This document shows, in pieces, positions 63,309-64,000 of a stretch of 64,000 nt of DNA (the first letter of the stretch is position 1; each line of letters opens with the position of its first letter). The translations under genes were made by a program, and so were the position numbers. The stretch is taken from contig NZ_LKKK01000011.1 in assembly GCF_001446935.1 (NCBI RefSeq), positions 248,001-312,000 of the forward strand. The letters run 5' to 3'. The stretch is from Pseudomonas sp. TTU2014-080ASC. Its GTDB lineage: Bacteria > Pseudomonadota > Gammaproteobacteria > Pseudomonadales > Pseudomonadaceae. A model generated the notes under the pieces. That model did no database searches, was not told the DNA's origin, and saw only the letters and a list, made by a program, of their open reading frames with translations.

Positions 63309-64000
63309 TGGATGTATTGAGCATTATCGGGGTCATCCTGGCCTTTGTTGCCATTTTGGGTGGTAACTATCTGGAAGGTGGCCATGTCTCCGCATTGCTC
63401 AATGGCCCGGCTGCACTAATTGTGTTGGGCGGTACACTCGGGGCTGCATTACTGCAGACCCCGATGACAGTCTTCAAGCGCGCGTTGTCCATCATCGGCT
63501 GGATTTTTTTGACGCCCCAGATTGATCTCTCCGGTGGCATCAATCGGGTTGTTGGCTGGAGCATGACTGCGCGCAAAGAAGGCCTTCTGGGGCTTGAGGC
63601 AGTAGCCGATTCCGAAGCTGATCCATATGCCCGAAAGGGCTTGCAACTGCTGGTCGATGGTGCAGAGCCTGAGGCCATTCGCAGTATTCTTGAAGTGGAT
63701 TTGTACACCCAGGAAGCCCGTGATCTTCAGGCAGCCAGGGTTTTCGAATGCATGGGCGGCTATGCGCCCACCGTTGGCATTATTGGTGCGGTGATGGGGC
63801 TGATTCACGTCATGGGCAACCTGGCTGATCCGAGCATGCTCGGCAGCGGTATTGCTGTTGCCTTTGTCGCCACCATTTATGGGGTGGGGGTAGCCAACTT
63901 GCTGCTGTTGCCAATTGCCAACAAGCTCAAATCAGTCGTGCAGCGTCAGTCCCGATATCGGGAGATGCTGCTGGAAGGCATCCTGTCTATCGCCGAAGGG
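63308..64000 (+). CDS. motC: Flagellar stator protein MotC (MotA family), partial
   Basis: Start of a MotA-type stator subunit, cut by the right edge after 231 codons. It begins [19 protein letters not shown] and has the family stretch ARVFECMGGYAPTVGIIGAVMGLIHVMGNLADPSMLGSGIAVAFVATIYGVG for the third and fourth membrane helices. In pseudomonads MotCD is the second stator pair, and the gene follows cheB as expected. The ATG overlaps the cheB TGA. MotD should follow outside the window. Confidence 0.95.
   Translation, partial: MDVLSIIGVILAFVAILGGNYLEGGHVSALLNGPAALIVLGGTLGAALLQTPMTVFKRALSIIGWIFLTPQIDLSGGINRVVGWSMTARKEGLLGLEAVADSEADPYARKGLQLLVDGAEPEAIRSILEVDLYTQEARDLQAARVFECMGGYAPTVGIIGAVMGLIHVMGNLADPSMLGSGIAVAFVATIYGVGVANLLLLPIANKLKSVVQRQSRYREMLLEGILSIAEG

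Overview
The window is a piece of a Pseudomonas chromosome (or a very close relative). The evidence is the gene order nadB-algU-mucA-mucB-mucC-mucD-lepA-lepB-DUF4845-rnc-era-recO-pdxJ, the order flhA-flhF-fleN-fliA-cheY-cheZ-cheA-cheB-motC of a polar-flagellum pseudomonad, RpoN-type promoters in the flagellar cluster, and an mmsR/mmsA valine-catabolism locus. The species cannot be fixed from the sequence alone. I see no rRNA, tRNA, CRISPR array, insertion sequence or prophage. Coding density is high, and almost all genes are chromosomal core or conserved accessory genes.

Region 1 (1-8.3 kb, mostly minus strand) is a valine/isobutyrate catabolic operon read right to left: mmsA, an orphan periplasmic binding protein, an acyl-CoA dehydrogenase, an enoyl-CoA hydratase (likely orthologue of DspI), a 3-hydroxyisobutyryl-CoA hydrolase and mmsB. 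It ends in a good terminator. An AraC-type regulator is divergent from mmsA. Region 2 (8.4-16.9 kb) holds ung, then a tripartite tricarboxylate transporter operon with its own outer-membrane porin and an AbrB-like membrane protein (opdH-tctC-tctB-tctA-abrB, minus). The two-component system tctDE is divergent from it. Region 3 (16.9-32.0 kb) contains a HDOD protein, ygfZ, sdhE-ygfX, nadB, the envelope-stress operon algU-mucABCD behind two AlgU-type promoters, lepA-lepB, and the rnc-era-recO-pdxJ group.

Region 4 (32.0-40.1 kb) is a mixed stretch: a periplasmic solute-binding protein, the tRNA wobble-modification pair cmoA-cmoB, a YhhN-family membrane protein, a chagasin-like lipoprotein divergent from an AraC regulator, a second HDOD protein, putP and a small VF530-type DNA-binding protein. 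Region 5 (40.1-64 kb, all plus) is a continuous flagellar and chemotaxis block: fliEFGHIJ, an Hpt protein, fliK, fliLMNOPQR-flhB, flhA, flhF, fleN, fliA, cheYZAB and the start of motC. Four matches to the RpoN (sigma-54) -24/-12 element, all with the exact GG-N10-GC spacing, lie just upstream of fliE, fliK, fliL and flhA. They divide the block into likely transcription units.

Points most worth a second look are: the absence of fleQ-fleS-fleR directly upstream of fliE; a lone Hpt gene between fliJ and fliK; a repeated acidic motif in CheA; paired AlgU promoters; shared repeats between the chagasin and AraC genes; operator-like palindromes upstream of the orphan binding protein, opdH and putP; and the DspI-like hydratase inside a valine operon. 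I did not find a clearly new multi-gene system. The unexplained material is mostly regulatory or consists of small proteins of unknown function.
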